Shown: positions 43,141 through 52,328 of the stretch, one piece after another
Layout of the letters: each line of letters opens with the position of its first letter
Position numbering within the stretch: position 1 is the stretch's first letter
Assembly (NCBI GenBank): GCA_035275065.1
Contig: DATENM010000055.1
Coordinates: forward strand, 124,001-188,000
Direction: 5' to 3'
Source of the DNA: Blastocatellia bacterium
GTDB taxonomy: Bacteria; Acidobacteriota; Blastocatellia; UBA7656
DNA: 64,000 nucleotides
Notes under the pieces: model-generated
Told to the model about the DNA's origin: nothing
Database searches by the model: none
What the model saw: the letters and a program-made list of their open reading frames with translations, nothing else
Program-made: the position numbers and the translations under genes

Positions 43141-43458
43141 TTATTTGATTTCGGGAACTTGAGACTTTGGACGTGGCGTAAAGTGGATGTCCCTTTCGAT
43201 TTTTAGGCCGAATGGGCCAGCCACTGATTCCAACTCCCGGAGACTCACATACCCCCACTCACGCTCTTGCCCTATCACATAGCCGAACATCAGATAATCA
43301 CCGTCGCGGTCTTCGCCTTCGGTGATAAACCAACTCCAGCCTGTCCAGGGCGTAAAAAGCTTCATCCAAACCGTGGGGTCTGGGTTGTTCTCTTGGGAGT
43401 AGAGCTTGGGAATCTGAGCCTTGAGAGCGTCGGGAAAGAACTCATACTTCTCTGGCAT
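43141..43458 (-). CDS. DUF2958-type phage protein
   Basis: The 105-residue protein matches DUF2958 in length and pattern (IPKLYSQE near the start, VWMKLFTPWTGWSWFITEG, YVSLRELESVAGPFGLKIER). The family is common on phages and plasmids; function unknown. ATG 43458 overlaps the upstream stop (ATGA). Confidence 0.8.
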   Translation of the reverse strand: MPEKYEFFPDALKAQIPKLYSQENNPDPTVWMKLFTPWTGWSWFITEGEDRDGDYLMFGYVIGQEREWGYVSLRELESVAGPFGLKIERDIHFTPRPKSQVPEIK

Positions 43459-43706
43459 CACTTCCTCGACTTGGTCGCGCCAGTGCGTCTCGTGGCCTTC
43501 GGCTCCGGTGGCGGCTCTGGAACGTTCGGGTCGCGTAGCTGGAAGTGCTGGCCGGGAAACAAGTCAATGATGATGTTCAATGAACCATCACCGTTCACGA
43601 ATCCTGCGCCAAACTTTCGCCAGCTATTCTTGCGGCCCTGGCCTTTGACAATGTGGTACAGCACCTTATGAGTCGGTGGCTGTATGTCTTGCGGTCTAGC
43701 TGCCAT
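43458..43706 (-). CDS. Phage protein of unknown function
   Basis: The 82-residue protein has a central KNSWRKFGAGFVNGDGSLNI and a polar Pro/Arg-rich end. Small beta-rich proteins of this pattern are frequent in phages and plasmids without known function. GGAG precedes its ATG; it is coupled to the DUF2958 gene. Confidence 0.65.
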   Translation of the reverse strand: MAARPQDIQPPTHKVLYHIVKGQGRKNSWRKFGAGFVNGDGSLNIIIDLFPGQHFQLRDPNVPEPPPEPKATRRTGATKSRK

Positions 43707-43860
43707 ACATATTCTCCTGTGAAGGTACGTGCCCTTAAATCTGTGTCAGGTCGGGCGTCCTGAAGGGTGGAGATGTGGTCAACCTTTACAACGTACAAAT
43801 GAAGTAAGATGGCATCCTTAAACTTGCGTTCTTGGAATACCGACACCTCCACGCTTCAAG

Positions 43861-43883
43861 GGGCGATAGTGAGGGTATCGCCC
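43861..43883 (-). terminator. Hairpin downstream of the holin-like gene
   Basis: A perfect 8-bp stem GGGCGATA/TATCGCCC has a 7-nt loop, 18 nt after the holin-like stop. The T-tract is poor (CTT), so terminator function is likely but not certain. Confidence 0.5.
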
Positions 43884-43900
43884 GTTTGCCATAGGTTCTT

Positions 43901-44128
43901 TTAAGGTTCAATCAGGGTGTCTTGGTCTGTTGGGATCGTGCGGAGGTATTTATCAAGGGCAAGGATGCCGCCCGTAATACCTCCTTGAATAACGGCAATC
44001 AAAAGAAGTGAAAGCCAAGTCGCAAGACTATGAAAATCTTGTAGTGCAACAGGAGTTAAAACTGCTCCTGCTCCTACCGCTCCTGCAATAAATCCTCTCA
44101 GGAAACGAACAAAGATCATTCTAAACAT
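43901..44128 (-). CDS. Holin-like membrane protein
   Basis: The 75-residue protein has two membrane helices (about 5-27 and 35-58) and a polar C-terminus, directly downstream of the endolysin. Size and position fit a class II holin. No clear Shine-Dalgarno. Confidence 0.65.
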   Translation of the reverse strand: MFRMIFVRFLRGFIAGAVGAGAVLTPVALQDFHSLATWLSLLLIAVIQGGITGGILALDKYLRTIPTDQDTLIEP

Positions 44129-44139
44129 TTTGATGGGAG

Positions 44140-44808
44140 TTAGGACGTGCGACCTTTAGCGACTGCGGAAAGTTGGGAAACGATCTTGATGTAGAGAGGT
44201 AACTTTTTCCAAATCGGTGGCGAGTAGAGAAACGGAAGTGGGTCTATGCATCCGTTGTATCCGTTCTCATAATCCACTACTTCGTAATAACCGTCTTTGT
44301 CATGAAATAGTCCCCCGTCTTGAGCCTGTAGGTACTGATTTCCGGCTTGGGTACTTTGAGTTCGCACGCATTTTCTAAGCTGCCAATGCAAATGAGTTCC
44401 TGGGTAGGGTGGTTGGAGTCTGACAGATGGACTCGGAGAAACTGGAAGCCCTTGAGAAAATACATCGCCAGTATTACCCATAGAAGCAAGCAGATCGCCG
44501 CTACTAACCATATCGCCAACACTCGCATAAATGTCATTGCAATGACCGTAAGTAAGCTCGTACCAGTTTTCATCTTCTTGGAAGAGAACACACACTGCCC
44601 GATACTTCGACAAGTCAGGGTTGTTTTTATTGAACGTCTTGTAGACTAATCCATCGTGAGAAGCCGTGATGGAGCGATTATAGCCTTGCGCCATATCTAC
44701 GCCTGGGTGTCCTTTCAAACCTTGCCCGGCATATAGAGGATTCGCATTGCCGCCGAACCTCTGGGAGATGGAGTAGGAGCCAACCAATAAGGGTTCAAGT
44801 AACTTCAT
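44140..44808 (-). CDS. M23-family peptidase (endolysin)
   Basis: The 222-residue protein has the LytM/M23 zinc motif GHPGVDMAQG (about 32-41), the central YGHCN and the second ligand pair GTHLHWQL (about 137). It cleaves peptidoglycan cross-bridges. It lacks a signal peptide, so release depends on the adjacent holin-like protein. Confidence 0.88.
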   Translation of the reverse strand: MKLLEPLLVGSYSISQRFGGNANPLYAGQGLKGHPGVDMAQGYNRSITASHDGLVYKTFNKNNPDLSKYRAVCVLFQEDENWYELTYGHCNDIYASVGDMVSSGDLLASMGNTGDVFSQGLPVSPSPSVRLQPPYPGTHLHWQLRKCVRTQSTQAGNQYLQAQDGGLFHDKDGYYEVVDYENGYNGCIDPLPFLYSPPIWKKLPLYIKIVSQLSAVAKGRTS

Positions 44809-44910
44809 GTTGACAGATTCGTTTAATATGGTGAAAGGCAGGTTAGCGATAAGCTCGACTGGATTTATCCGGGCCTGACCTTGTTTTTTATCTCAATTCT
44901 TTGCGGGGGA

Positions 44911-44945
44911 AAGACCTGGCTATTGTGGGCGGCCGGGTCTTTTCT
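44911..44945 (+). terminator. Intrinsic terminator-like hairpin
   Basis: AAGACCTGGC and GCCGGGTCTT (44911-44920, 44932-44941) pair with one G-U pair and are followed by TTCTT on the plus strand. No plus-strand gene is known upstream of it. Confidence 0.45.
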
Positions 44946-45028
44946 TACCCCTTAATTCTACCATTTCGGCTTTTGGTGGGCTGTGCATAAGTTCTTGCCA
45001 AAAAGTATATATGTTGTACGGTGAGGGT

Positions 45029-45127
45029 ATGTTGTACATCATAATAGGTGGCATAGCAGGTGGACTAATCAGGCTTGTGTGGGATGTTATCGTGGAGGGA
45101 GGGATGCCCCAAGATAAGCGTTTCTAA
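45029..45127 (+). CDS. Possible 32-residue membrane peptide
   Basis: The ORF MLYIIIGGIAGGLIRLVWD has one hydrophobic helix, is on the plus strand and overlaps the end of the next gene by 41 nt. GTGAGG lies just before the ATG. The 9-bp sequence ATGTTGTAC occurs twice, at 45011 and at its start codon. It may be chance. Confidence 0.3.
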   Translation: MLYIIIGGIAGGLIRLVWDVIVEGGMPQDKRF

Positions 45128-46805
45128 GAAGCGGCACAACCACTTTAGTAAACTTCGTCTTTTCGCTTGGCGATAGGTCAGCAAAACTTGAGGCAATGCG
45201 AGACTTGACCGCTGTTGATCCGAGGGCTTTATTCAAAGCACCGCCAGCAAACCCTGCAAGAACAGAGTTCAGATCGAATTTACCCTGCGCTACGGATGTT
45301 GCCCCGGCAACTGTGGCTCCAACTCCTAAATCCTTAATGCTTGCAAGATGCTGTCTTTCAAGAATATTCATGGTTCTCTCTAATGATTTTTCGGCACTAA
45401 GCATATTGGCATAACGGGCATTTAATTTGTCTACACCTGGGGCTACTCCATCAATCGCTTTATCGAGGTTGCGGTAAATCTGAACGCGGACTTTATTCAA
45501 GTCACTATCGAAAGCCTGTCCAGTCCATCGGGTGGCATCACCAACCTGCCTCTTGAGTAGTTGAGTATCTTTGGGATTCAGTTTCAGGTTCTTGCTAGCT
45601 GTAGCGACAAGCTTCCCTTCCACGGGTGTAAATTCTTTCGTCAATCCTTCTCTTAATGCCACAAGGCGAGAATACAAATCTTGCTCGCCATTTTTTACGG
45701 CTCGCTCCATCGCTTGATCTATTGGGGAAAGAACCAATGGCTCAGCATCAATGACTTTGGATGCGACTTTTGGGTGAGAGAGAGCCTTTTCTATTTGCTG
45801 GCCGATGCCTTTTTTATTCTTGGTGATCGCATCGAGGTAGCCTGACATCGTGTTGGCGGTGATGCCTTCCTTTGCGACACCCGCGCCAGGGTTTTTGCCA
45901 AACTCAAACTCTTTAGAAAGCGGTCTGAGGATGCTATTTGCAAAACGTGGTGCAAGCTTCTCAGAAAGGAACTTTTTCACTGGTGCGGTAACGGTATCTA
46001 CAAAGGCTCCGGCTGTTGGTATTGCTGCTGCAATCGCAGCGTTTTCACCTGTCTGTTTTAGATCCCCTCCGGTCTTCGCGGCTGTCACTGTAGCGGCTCC
46101 TGCGGCCTCACTTGCGGCCTTGCCACCTGTTTCCAATACCTTTTCAACTACCTTTCCCCCTTTACCATACTTACTGGCAAGATTTAATCCCTTTACGCCA
46201 CCGCTAATTGCTTTGCTGGCATCTTCAACTGCACCACCTGGGATAAAGAACTCAGCGGCATTTTCAATCAATCCACCTACTTTCTGAGCAGTGTTTTTAG
46301 GCTTGAGAGCATCGGGTGTGCTGTTTGTTCGCTCAAGCTTTCTTTCTGTCTGAGCCTGATCGTTCCTCAATGATTCAAGGTGCTGTATGTTCTCTTCAGC
46401 TAAATTCATGAGCTGCTTTTTCTTTGGATCAGAATCAGGAAGTGAATTGGCTTTGCGAATAAGGGCTGTGGTGACGTTTGCGAGGTTGCCTAAGCTCTCG
46501 TCTAACTTGCCTCCTTCAAGGGCATGAGTCACGGCGGCAGTCACGCGGGCTATGCTTTGAGGAACAGTAAGCAGGGTAGTAGCGGCTCCTTTAGCGGCTC
46601 CTTTCAAAACATCGGTTGCAGTATCGTTGAAGTTTTGGACGAATCCTTTACTGGGTTGATTGGAAGACTCGTCGGTAGGAGGTTGGTCGTACCCTTCAAG
46701 CTGATGACCTTTTGCTCGAAGTGCGGCAACGATACCTGCGGGTGAGGTTCCGGCAGGGGCTTTTTGGATGATCTGTTTTACTTGGTCTTTGGTGAGGTAG
46801 GCCAT
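45087..46805 (-). CDS. Internal virion/ejection-type protein
   Basis: The 572-residue protein begins MAYLTKDQVKQIIQKAPAG and consists of long Ala/Gly/Lys-rich helices, including a central AAEAA-rich part. No catalytic motif is visible. Its position (last structural gene before lysis) and helical composition suggest an internal or ejected virion protein of short-tailed phages. Its ATG overlaps the upstream stop (TAATG). Confidence 0.6.
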   Translation of the reverse strand: MAYLTKDQVKQIIQKAPAGTSPAGIVAALRAKGHQLEGYDQPPTDESSNQPSKGFVQNFNDTATDVLKGAAKGAATTLLTVPQSIARVTAAVTHALEGGKLDESLGNLANVTTALIRKANSLPDSDPKKKQLMNLAEENIQHLESLRNDQAQTERKLERTNSTPDALKPKNTAQKVGGLIENAAEFFIPGGAVEDASKAISGGVKGLNLASKYGKGGKVVEKVLETGGKAASEAAGAATVTAAKTGGDLKQTGENAAIAAAIPTAGAFVDTVTAPVKKFLSEKLAPRFANSILRPLSKEFEFGKNPGAGVAKEGITANTMSGYLDAITKNKKGIGQQIEKALSHPKVASKVIDAEPLVLSPIDQAMERAVKNGEQDLYSRLVALREGLTKEFTPVEGKLVATASKNLKLNPKDTQLLKRQVGDATRWTGQAFDSDLNKVRVQIYRNLDKAIDGVAPGVDKLNARYANMLSAEKSLERTMNILERQHLASIKDLGVGATVAGATSVAQGKFDLNSVLAGFAGGALNKALGSTAVKSRIASSFADLSPSEKTKFTKVVVPLLRNAYLGASLPPR

Positions 46806-48106
46806 TAGTATCCAAGCGATTTTACATAGTCCTGATCGGCCTTTGTAGGTGCTACTGTCGCTCCTGATCCTTGTACATTTCCGCCCGCGACGCTTAGGGT
46901 GTTCTGGCGCTTGGAAGCAATAAAGGTTTTTAAGCTTGCGATCTTACTCTGAATGACAAGCGGGCTGTCATTGATCGTGGGTGTGTAGCTTTGCAGTAAC
47001 TTTTCTTCGTTTGGAGTGAAGCTAGTTCCACCTCGGAGCTTGGCGATGGTGGCCTGGATGTTGCCGATGTAGTTTCTCAACTGTTCTTCTTGCTTGGTTC
47101 CAGTTCCGAAGTTCTTAGCGAAGAACTGACTGACAGAGCCGGTAAAGTTTCCCCCTACTCCTCCCCAATTAACACTTTGACCAAGCTGAATAACTGTATT
47201 GGCTAAGTCTTCTACGGTAGACATCGTAACAAGGTCTTCCTGTTGAGAGGCGGAAAGCTTAACTGTTTTTGTTGTGGTTGTACCTGTACCAGTAGTAGTT
47301 GAGCCGGAAGTAGGCTTATAGGTTTTAGGCTTCTGCGCTTGAAGCTCGAATTTCTTGGTTTGAGGGTTCCAAGCGTACAAGGAATTGCCTTCATTCAACT
47401 CAACCGTAACTGGCTTTTGACTCTCTTGTAGCTGACCGAAATAATCGGGCAGGTATTTCTGAAGAGTTGTCGCTTTCTGCTGCTGCGCCTTTTCTTCTGC
47501 CTGCTTAAGTAGATAGTTCAACCGAGCCTCATTGAGTGTCTGGTTATTAGCAAAGTCCTGGCTGTTTTGCTGAACAAGATCATGAACCTGATTCAGTCTC
47601 AGGTTATATTCGTCTTGGAGATTGGATATATCACCGTTGGCTAATTCCTGAAGTCTCTTTGCGCGCCCTACACGGCTGGCCTCATCAAGCCAAGGGTTTT
47701 CGTTGATGTTGCCGGTTGCGGTGTTAAGCTGATTCTTCTTCGTCGTCAGTTGGTTTATTAAATCAGGAAGTCCTGCGGCATTATAAGCGTCGTTATAAAA
47801 CTGCTCAGTAGTTTTTGAAGGCTTCGTGAACACATCTCTTGTGAAAGAATCGAAGCTGTCATAGCCGTACTGCTTGGCCAACTCGTCCTTTATCTTCTGG
47901 GGATCATCGGAAGGCAAAAGGCTTGGCAAATCTTGAATGCTAACTCCCGCTGAAGCTGCGCCCTTAACAATGCTTTTATTATTGGTATCTAGTGCGGCCT
48001 GATCGATACTTGCCTTTAAAGGGGTAACCCTTTGGTTGTACTGCTCAGTCGTTTCCCCTGGTCTCAACCAAAGGTCTTGTGGGTTTATCATGTTAGAAAT
48101 TGCCAA
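46805..48106 (-). CDS. Internal virion-type protein
   Basis: The 433-residue protein is largely helical with Gln/Asn-rich coiled segments (about 120-230) and a Thr/Gly/Ser-rich linker (TTTGTGTTTTKT, about 280). It is coupled to the following internal protein and preceded by the adaptor gene with a 14-nt overlap. Function unknown beyond probable virion structure. Confidence 0.6.
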   Translation of the reverse strand: MAISNMINPQDLWLRPGETTEQYNQRVTPLKASIDQAALDTNNKSIVKGAASAGVSIQDLPSLLPSDDPQKIKDELAKQYGYDSFDSFTRDVFTKPSKTTEQFYNDAYNAAGLPDLINQLTTKKNQLNTATGNINENPWLDEASRVGRAKRLQELANGDISNLQDEYNLRLNQVHDLVQQNSQDFANNQTLNEARLNYLLKQAEEKAQQQKATTLQKYLPDYFGQLQESQKPVTVELNEGNSLYAWNPQTKKFELQAQKPKTYKPTSGSTTTGTGTTTTKTVKLSASQQEDLVTMSTVEDLANTVIQLGQSVNWGGVGGNFTGSVSQFFAKNFGTGTKQEEQLRNYIGNIQATIAKLRGGTSFTPNEEKLLQSYTPTINDSPLVIQSKIASLKTFIASKRQNTLSVAGGNVQGSGATVAPTKADQDYVKSLGY

Positions 48107-48812
48107 TTATGTTTCGACTATTACCTCGACCTCCATTTGAAAAGTAATCAGGGACATCAAAGAATGGCCTGTCCTGGCTCTGCTCGGCGGCTTTTCGTGC
48201 CGCCATCGGTGTCCAGATAACGTCAAGCATTCCATAGCCTCTTTTCTCTTCAATCGCTCCCTGTGAGGGATTTTTCTTTTTATCTGAGCTTAACGCCTCG
48301 GCATAGGCTAACTGAATGATCGCTCGATTACCTGAGTTTTCCTTGTTGTCTGAGGTATATGAGAAGGGCAACAGGTCGGCATCGGCTGAAAGTGTCGGCG
48401 CTCGCAGAGTTCCCAAAAGGACAATCTCATCCCCTACGGTATAGGCGTTCTGATTGATGAAATAGAAGCGCAAATGTTCGCTCCAAAACCTGTCCGTTGC
48501 AGTAGGGTTATTCTCAAAATATTTCTGATAGTCGGCAAAGAGTTTCTTTTCATACTCCTTACCTGCGACGGTCAAACGGGAGATACTTTCATCTTCAAAG
48601 TCACTGGGATAGTCATAGTAGGAATCATTGATAGAGGTGGCCTTTTTGTCTGCCTCTTTGAATGTCCAGGGCTTATAATCCCAAGCTTTGTTCACCCCTG
48701 CCTGTATATAGTCTCCTAAATCGGTATCGGAAAACAGACCGTTATTAGCGATGTCTGAGTAATCTATATCAAGCTTTCTGGCGAGGGCTTGTTTGGCCTC
48801 AAGGAAGGTCAT
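48093..48812 (-). CDS. Head-tail adaptor-like protein
   Basis: The 239-residue protein starts MTFLEAKQALARKLDI and has the helical pattern with a W-rich turn (NKAWDYKPWTF) and a polar/aromatic middle part that resembles SU10/P22-type tail adaptors sitting under the portal. The family call is by pattern only. Confidence 0.6.
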   Translation of the reverse strand: MTFLEAKQALARKLDIDYSDIANNGLFSDTDLGDYIQAGVNKAWDYKPWTFKEADKKATSINDSYYDYPSDFEDESISRLTVAGKEYEKKLFADYQKYFENNPTATDRFWSEHLRFYFINQNAYTVGDEIVLLGTLRAPTLSADADLLPFSYTSDNKENSGNRAIIQLAYAEALSSDKKKNPSQGAIEEKRGYGMLDVIWTPMAARKAAEQSQDRPFFDVPDYFSNGGRGNSRNIIGNF

Positions 48813-48835
48813 GGATTTATATTAATTATAGCATT

Positions 48836-49117
48836 TTATGTGAGGGCGACATACCTCCACGTTTTGTTGATATACAGGTAAAGTCTGCGGTTGGTCCCGT
48901 CATCGAAAAACTGTATCTGCTCAAGGAAGTTTTTAGGGATAAAGGTGGGTGCAGCGGTCAGATGCTTTCGAGGGGCGCGAAGCAAATACAGGATAGGCAG
49001 AAAATCATTCAATTCAGGCTGGCCTATATCCTGAGGCTGATCGGTGGTGGAAACCGGGGAGATGATTGTCTTTATTTGGCCCGCTTGTGCGGCTTGTTCA
49101 AGCTCAGATTGAGTCAT
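48836..49117 (-). CDS. Small phage structural-region protein
   Basis: The 93-residue protein is predicted globular, with aromatic-rich C-terminus (LYLYINKTWRYVALT). ATG 49117 overlaps the upstream stop by 14 nt; an in-frame TTG at 49138 is an alternative. Function unknown. Confidence 0.55.
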   Translation of the reverse strand: MTQSELEQAAQAGQIKTIISPVSTTDQPQDIGQPELNDFLPILYLLRAPRKHLTAAPTFIPKNFLEQIQFFDDGTNRRLYLYINKTWRYVALT

Positions 49118-50783
49118 AGCCGAGATCGTTATAGACAAACAGCGACTCTTTCAGCTCAAGCTGCAAATTGCTCACTCCATCAATAACCACCTTTACAAGA
49201 TACTTCTTACCTTTGATTTTGTTTTTCACATCAAAGTACATGGTCTTGAATTCTGTGAGACTAGAAAATGCCTTTTTCTCAACCAGCTTAAAGGGCTGAA
49301 CATTGAGGTTTATAAATGAGCCTGTGACGTTAGATAAAGCACTGTTTAACGTCCAGGTTTCATTTGAAGCTCCTGGGTTAGCGATAGATGAAATATGTCT
49401 AATCTGTCCGGCGTTCGCGCCTTCCAAAACAGTTACTTCGTCACCTACCTGGGCTTTATAGTAACTCGTGCTGGTTCCATCTACCCTGATCTGATTGGCT
49501 GCGCCTGCGGTTGCATTTGTAAGCTGGCGTCCCCAAAGCTGGCGTTTGAAGTTATAGATTTTTACCGAAACATTGAACGTCAAAGTAGCAGGATCAATCA
49601 CTCCAGAATTAAGGTCTAGATTCAAAACCACTGCCTCGGCAATCTTTTGTGTGGAGCCTTCGCCTAGTTCTCCTGAAACGAACTGTGCAACAGATGAGCC
49701 GCTACTTGAAAGGGTTCCGATGTAGGACTTTGAAAGCTGATTATCTCTATAGCCTACAAGGATGCGCTGATCTGAACTGTTGTCAGCAAATGCCGCATAG
49801 AGGTCTACGCTTATCGTGTTGAGAGTCGAGACAGGGATGAAGTTCCAGTAGCCGGTGGGAATGTCAATCATATACACTCCTGGTTTCATCCGGCCAAACT
49901 CATAGCTCATCACGCTGGAACGGGTGGTATTAAGAAGAATCAGAGTGTCATTGACAACAAGTATGCGCTGTGGGGAAATGGTGCCCGTTTCATAACCATT
50001 AAAGCTGAACTGATCATCGAGCAAGCCAAACAATCTTCTGTAGTAATAACCGTCGGTGAGCCAGATTTCCCTTTGTGTGAGGACAATCCAGTTCGCACCA
50101 TATCTCTCAATTGCCAGGATTTGTCCCTTCAGATATTTCCAGGGAGTAGTAGACCTGTCGGTGATTGTATTCCATAAAATAAGCGCCCCTTGATATAAGA
50201 AGTTTGCTCCCATTAAGATTCCATTCACTCCCGACTTGACTGCATCAAGAGTAAAGGTACTTGGAAGAGTGAACGCTGAAGGGTTCCAGCTATCATCTGA
50301 AGCGAGGAGGCCAAGGCTGGTCTTGTTGGCTACATACACACTGTCCTCATAAGTATCCATCGGATGCTGCCAAAGATTAAGGCCACTTTTCCAGCTATCA
50401 GTCCAGGTAGTTCCGTCATACATTCCTAGATCGTTATTGCCTGCGTAAAGAAGTCTCCCTTTCTGATCGCCTATCATGCCCGCGCCATTTGAACTGACAC
50501 CAGAAGTTCTTGCGAGGGCGAAGTCATAGACTCCTGGGGTTGCTTCTTTATAAATCTTGCCGTTGTCATCCTGGGCATAGTTATAGAGCCCTGCTTTGGC
50601 AAAGTATTTAATGGCTCCAAGTCCTGAAATATCGCTGCTGTCTTTTCGCTTGAGTATCGAGTACAAAAGGGCTGCGCCAAACTCGGAAGGAGAAAAGCCT
50701 TGAGAGTAATAATGAGCGCCGGGGAATCTTTTCTTATCGGAAAATCCCGGAAAGTTTGTTATTGGTACTGCTTTGAGTGACAT
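49104..50783 (-). CDS. Beta-rich tail protein
   Basis: The 559-residue protein is composed of short beta segments with repeated Asp/Gly/Trp turns (YAGNNDLGMYDGTTWTDSW; LASDDSWNPS), suggestive of a beta-propeller-like tail component. The C-terminal third is a separate beta domain. It is near the adaptor gene and probably forms part of the short tail. Confidence 0.6.
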   Translation of the reverse strand: MSLKAVPITNFPGFSDKKRFPGAHYYSQGFSPSEFGAALLYSILKRKDSSDISGLGAIKYFAKAGLYNYAQDDNGKIYKEATPGVYDFALARTSGVSSNGAGMIGDQKGRLLYAGNNDLGMYDGTTWTDSWKSGLNLWQHPMDTYEDSVYVANKTSLGLLASDDSWNPSAFTLPSTFTLDAVKSGVNGILMGANFLYQGALILWNTITDRSTTPWKYLKGQILAIERYGANWIVLTQREIWLTDGYYYRRLFGLLDDQFSFNGYETGTISPQRILVVNDTLILLNTTRSSVMSYEFGRMKPGVYMIDIPTGYWNFIPVSTLNTISVDLYAAFADNSSDQRILVGYRDNQLSKSYIGTLSSSGSSVAQFVSGELGEGSTQKIAEAVVLNLDLNSGVIDPATLTFNVSVKIYNFKRQLWGRQLTNATAGAANQIRVDGTSTSYYKAQVGDEVTVLEGANAGQIRHISSIANPGASNETWTLNSALSNVTGSFINLNVQPFKLVEKKAFSSLTEFKTMYFDVKNKIKGKKYLVKVVIDGVSNLQLELKESLFVYNDLGYDSI

Positions 50784-50784
50784 T

Positions 50785-51120
50785 TTACTTGATGAAAATA
50801 AGGCTGAGTATCGCGCCCAAAACTGCGGTCATAACGATACTGATTACCCACGTCCTTGATTTATTTAGACTCTCGACTTTTTCAAGACATGGTTTCAATT
50901 CTTCTTTCGTAGCCAGTAGCTTGATAGCATCTTCGTACCCTTTTTTGAATCCCTCGAACTCTTCTTTGAGGACATACTTATTGTCGATCTTGTTCGCAAA
51001 ATCATCAAACTTCTGATTCAAGAGGGCCACGTCTCTTTTGACATAATCCAAAACTACTCCCTGGCGGGTCAGTTCCTTTTCGTCAGCTATTAATTTATTG
51101 ATTGGATTTTCTTCGTTCAT
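50785..51120 (-). CDS. Coiled-coil protein with C-terminal membrane helix
   Basis: The 111-residue protein has a long coiled coil (about 10-80) and one C-terminal hydrophobic helix (TWVISIVMTAVLGAILSLIF). This layout recalls XhlA-type lysis helpers or tail-anchored proteins. It overlaps the next gene's start by 4 nt. Confidence 0.6.
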   Translation of the reverse strand: MNEENPINKLIADEKELTRQGVVLDYVKRDVALLNQKFDDFANKIDNKYVLKEEFEGFKKGYEDAIKLLATKEELKPCLEKVESLNKSRTWVISIVMTAVLGAILSLIFIK

Positions 51121-52325
51121 AGATTCCTGAGAGTGTATTTACTTTCATGACTCGTTCCCCTTGTCGTGTATTTACTTTCATAAGATACGTTGAACTCCGT
51201 CATTACAGTGGGGGAATTAATCGAGAATATGGCTGCCTGTAAAATGGGGGCGGAGGTAATGTCTATGCGAACCGTAGAAGCTTGCAAGGAAAGGACACCC
51301 GATAAAACTGTGACGGAGATCGTGACATTCGGGATGGCATAGGTCACTACTAGCTTGGGGTCTTGGCTCGTGCCAGCATTATTCGCAAACGAAGCAACGA
51401 TACGCCCGTTCGTACTGGAAGCCCATGTGGGGGCACTGTTATCAAGGTCTTTATCGGCACGAGTTCCTAGCTTCGTTACCCCAGTAAGACTTATCGCAGC
51501 CAATCCGCTTCCATTCAATCCCCAATCATTATAAGCACTCGTGGTGATACTGGAAATGGCCACGTCTGAGGCAAACCTTGTTAATCCTAGTTGGCCGTAA
51601 TCTGAGTTGGCTACGGAAGTATTAGAGGCGGGAGTTGAGCCGACGAGGGCTACAGAGAGGCTGAAGTTATCTATCTTAGAGGTCACATACAAAGAGAAAG
51701 TTGCTGCCGATACGCTCGCTACGCTAGTGATGGCAGAGGTATCAAACAGGAAAATACCGCGCTCGATGGTGGCATATTGATTTGAAGTAGAACTGGAAAC
51801 AATCTGTGCGGGAGATTCTGATGTAGGTGAACTGTTCGAGTAGTTGCCAGAGCCGCTTCGTATAGTGGAAAAGCTTTCATTGACACTATCTCGCGCAACT
51901 CCCGCGTTCATAGCGGTAGATGCAGGGGAGGCATCGGGGTATTGGGTAAGCGTCGAAAAGCCAAACGAGAGTGAAGGCGTAAGCTGATCGGCCAGAAGAT
52001 CCCAGGCGTGCATTGCCCACCATAAAGGTTTGAAAGCGTGGTAGAGCCGTTTCCCGAACTTAGGATGAGTTCTAAAATCAGCAACGCGCTGCTCCTGCCA
52101 CTGCCCTTTCACTTTCACATATCCCGCAAACCAGACATAGGCGTGGGGAAAAATTTCGACTATGCGAGCTTGGCGGGGACAGTCTTTATGGATGCGAAGC
52201 ACCAAACGAAACCAATAGCGGGTCAGGGTGGTATTAAGCAGCCAAATAAGCGTCCGTTGATGCTTCAGAAAGAACTCCTGATTGAAGGCTCGATAATGCT
52301 CAGATTTTGATGCGGTGGTTTGCAT
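51117..52325 (-). CDS. Tail fibre protein with DNRLRE-like and FSI-repeat modules
   Basis: The 402-residue protein has an N-terminal basic/aromatic region (about 1-115), a DNRLRE-like beta domain (about 185-330: IERGIFLFDTSAI ... ATFSLYVTSK), then 2-3 copies of a repeat of form AxFSIxxPxV, and a Tyr/Glu/Lys-rich end YESKYTTRGTS. The last two parts are shared with the next upstream gene, so fibre domains have been exchanged or duplicated. Confidence 0.65.
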   Translation of the reverse strand: MQTTASKSEHYRAFNQEFFLKHQRTLIWLLNTTLTRYWFRLVLRIHKDCPRQARIVEIFPHAYVWFAGYVKVKGQWQEQRVADFRTHPKFGKRLYHAFKPLWWAMHAWDLLADQLTPSLSFGFSTLTQYPDASPASTAMNAGVARDSVNESFSTIRSGSGNYSNSSPTSESPAQIVSSSTSNQYATIERGIFLFDTSAITSVASVSAATFSLYVTSKIDNFSLSVALVGSTPASNTSVANSDYGQLGLTRFASDVAISSITTSAYNDWGLNGSGLAAISLTGVTKLGTRADKDLDNSAPTWASSTNGRIVASFANNAGTSQDPKLVVTYAIPNVTISVTVLSGVLSLQASTVRIDITSAPILQAAIFSINSPTVMTEFNVSYESKYTTRGTSHESKYTLRNL

Positions 52326-52328
52326 TGT

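Noticed and set aside
43595..43852. 85-codon minus-strand ORF before the 43706 gene
   Set aside because: Overlaps a better-supported coupled gene, has no motif, and its GTG start has no Shine-Dalgarno.
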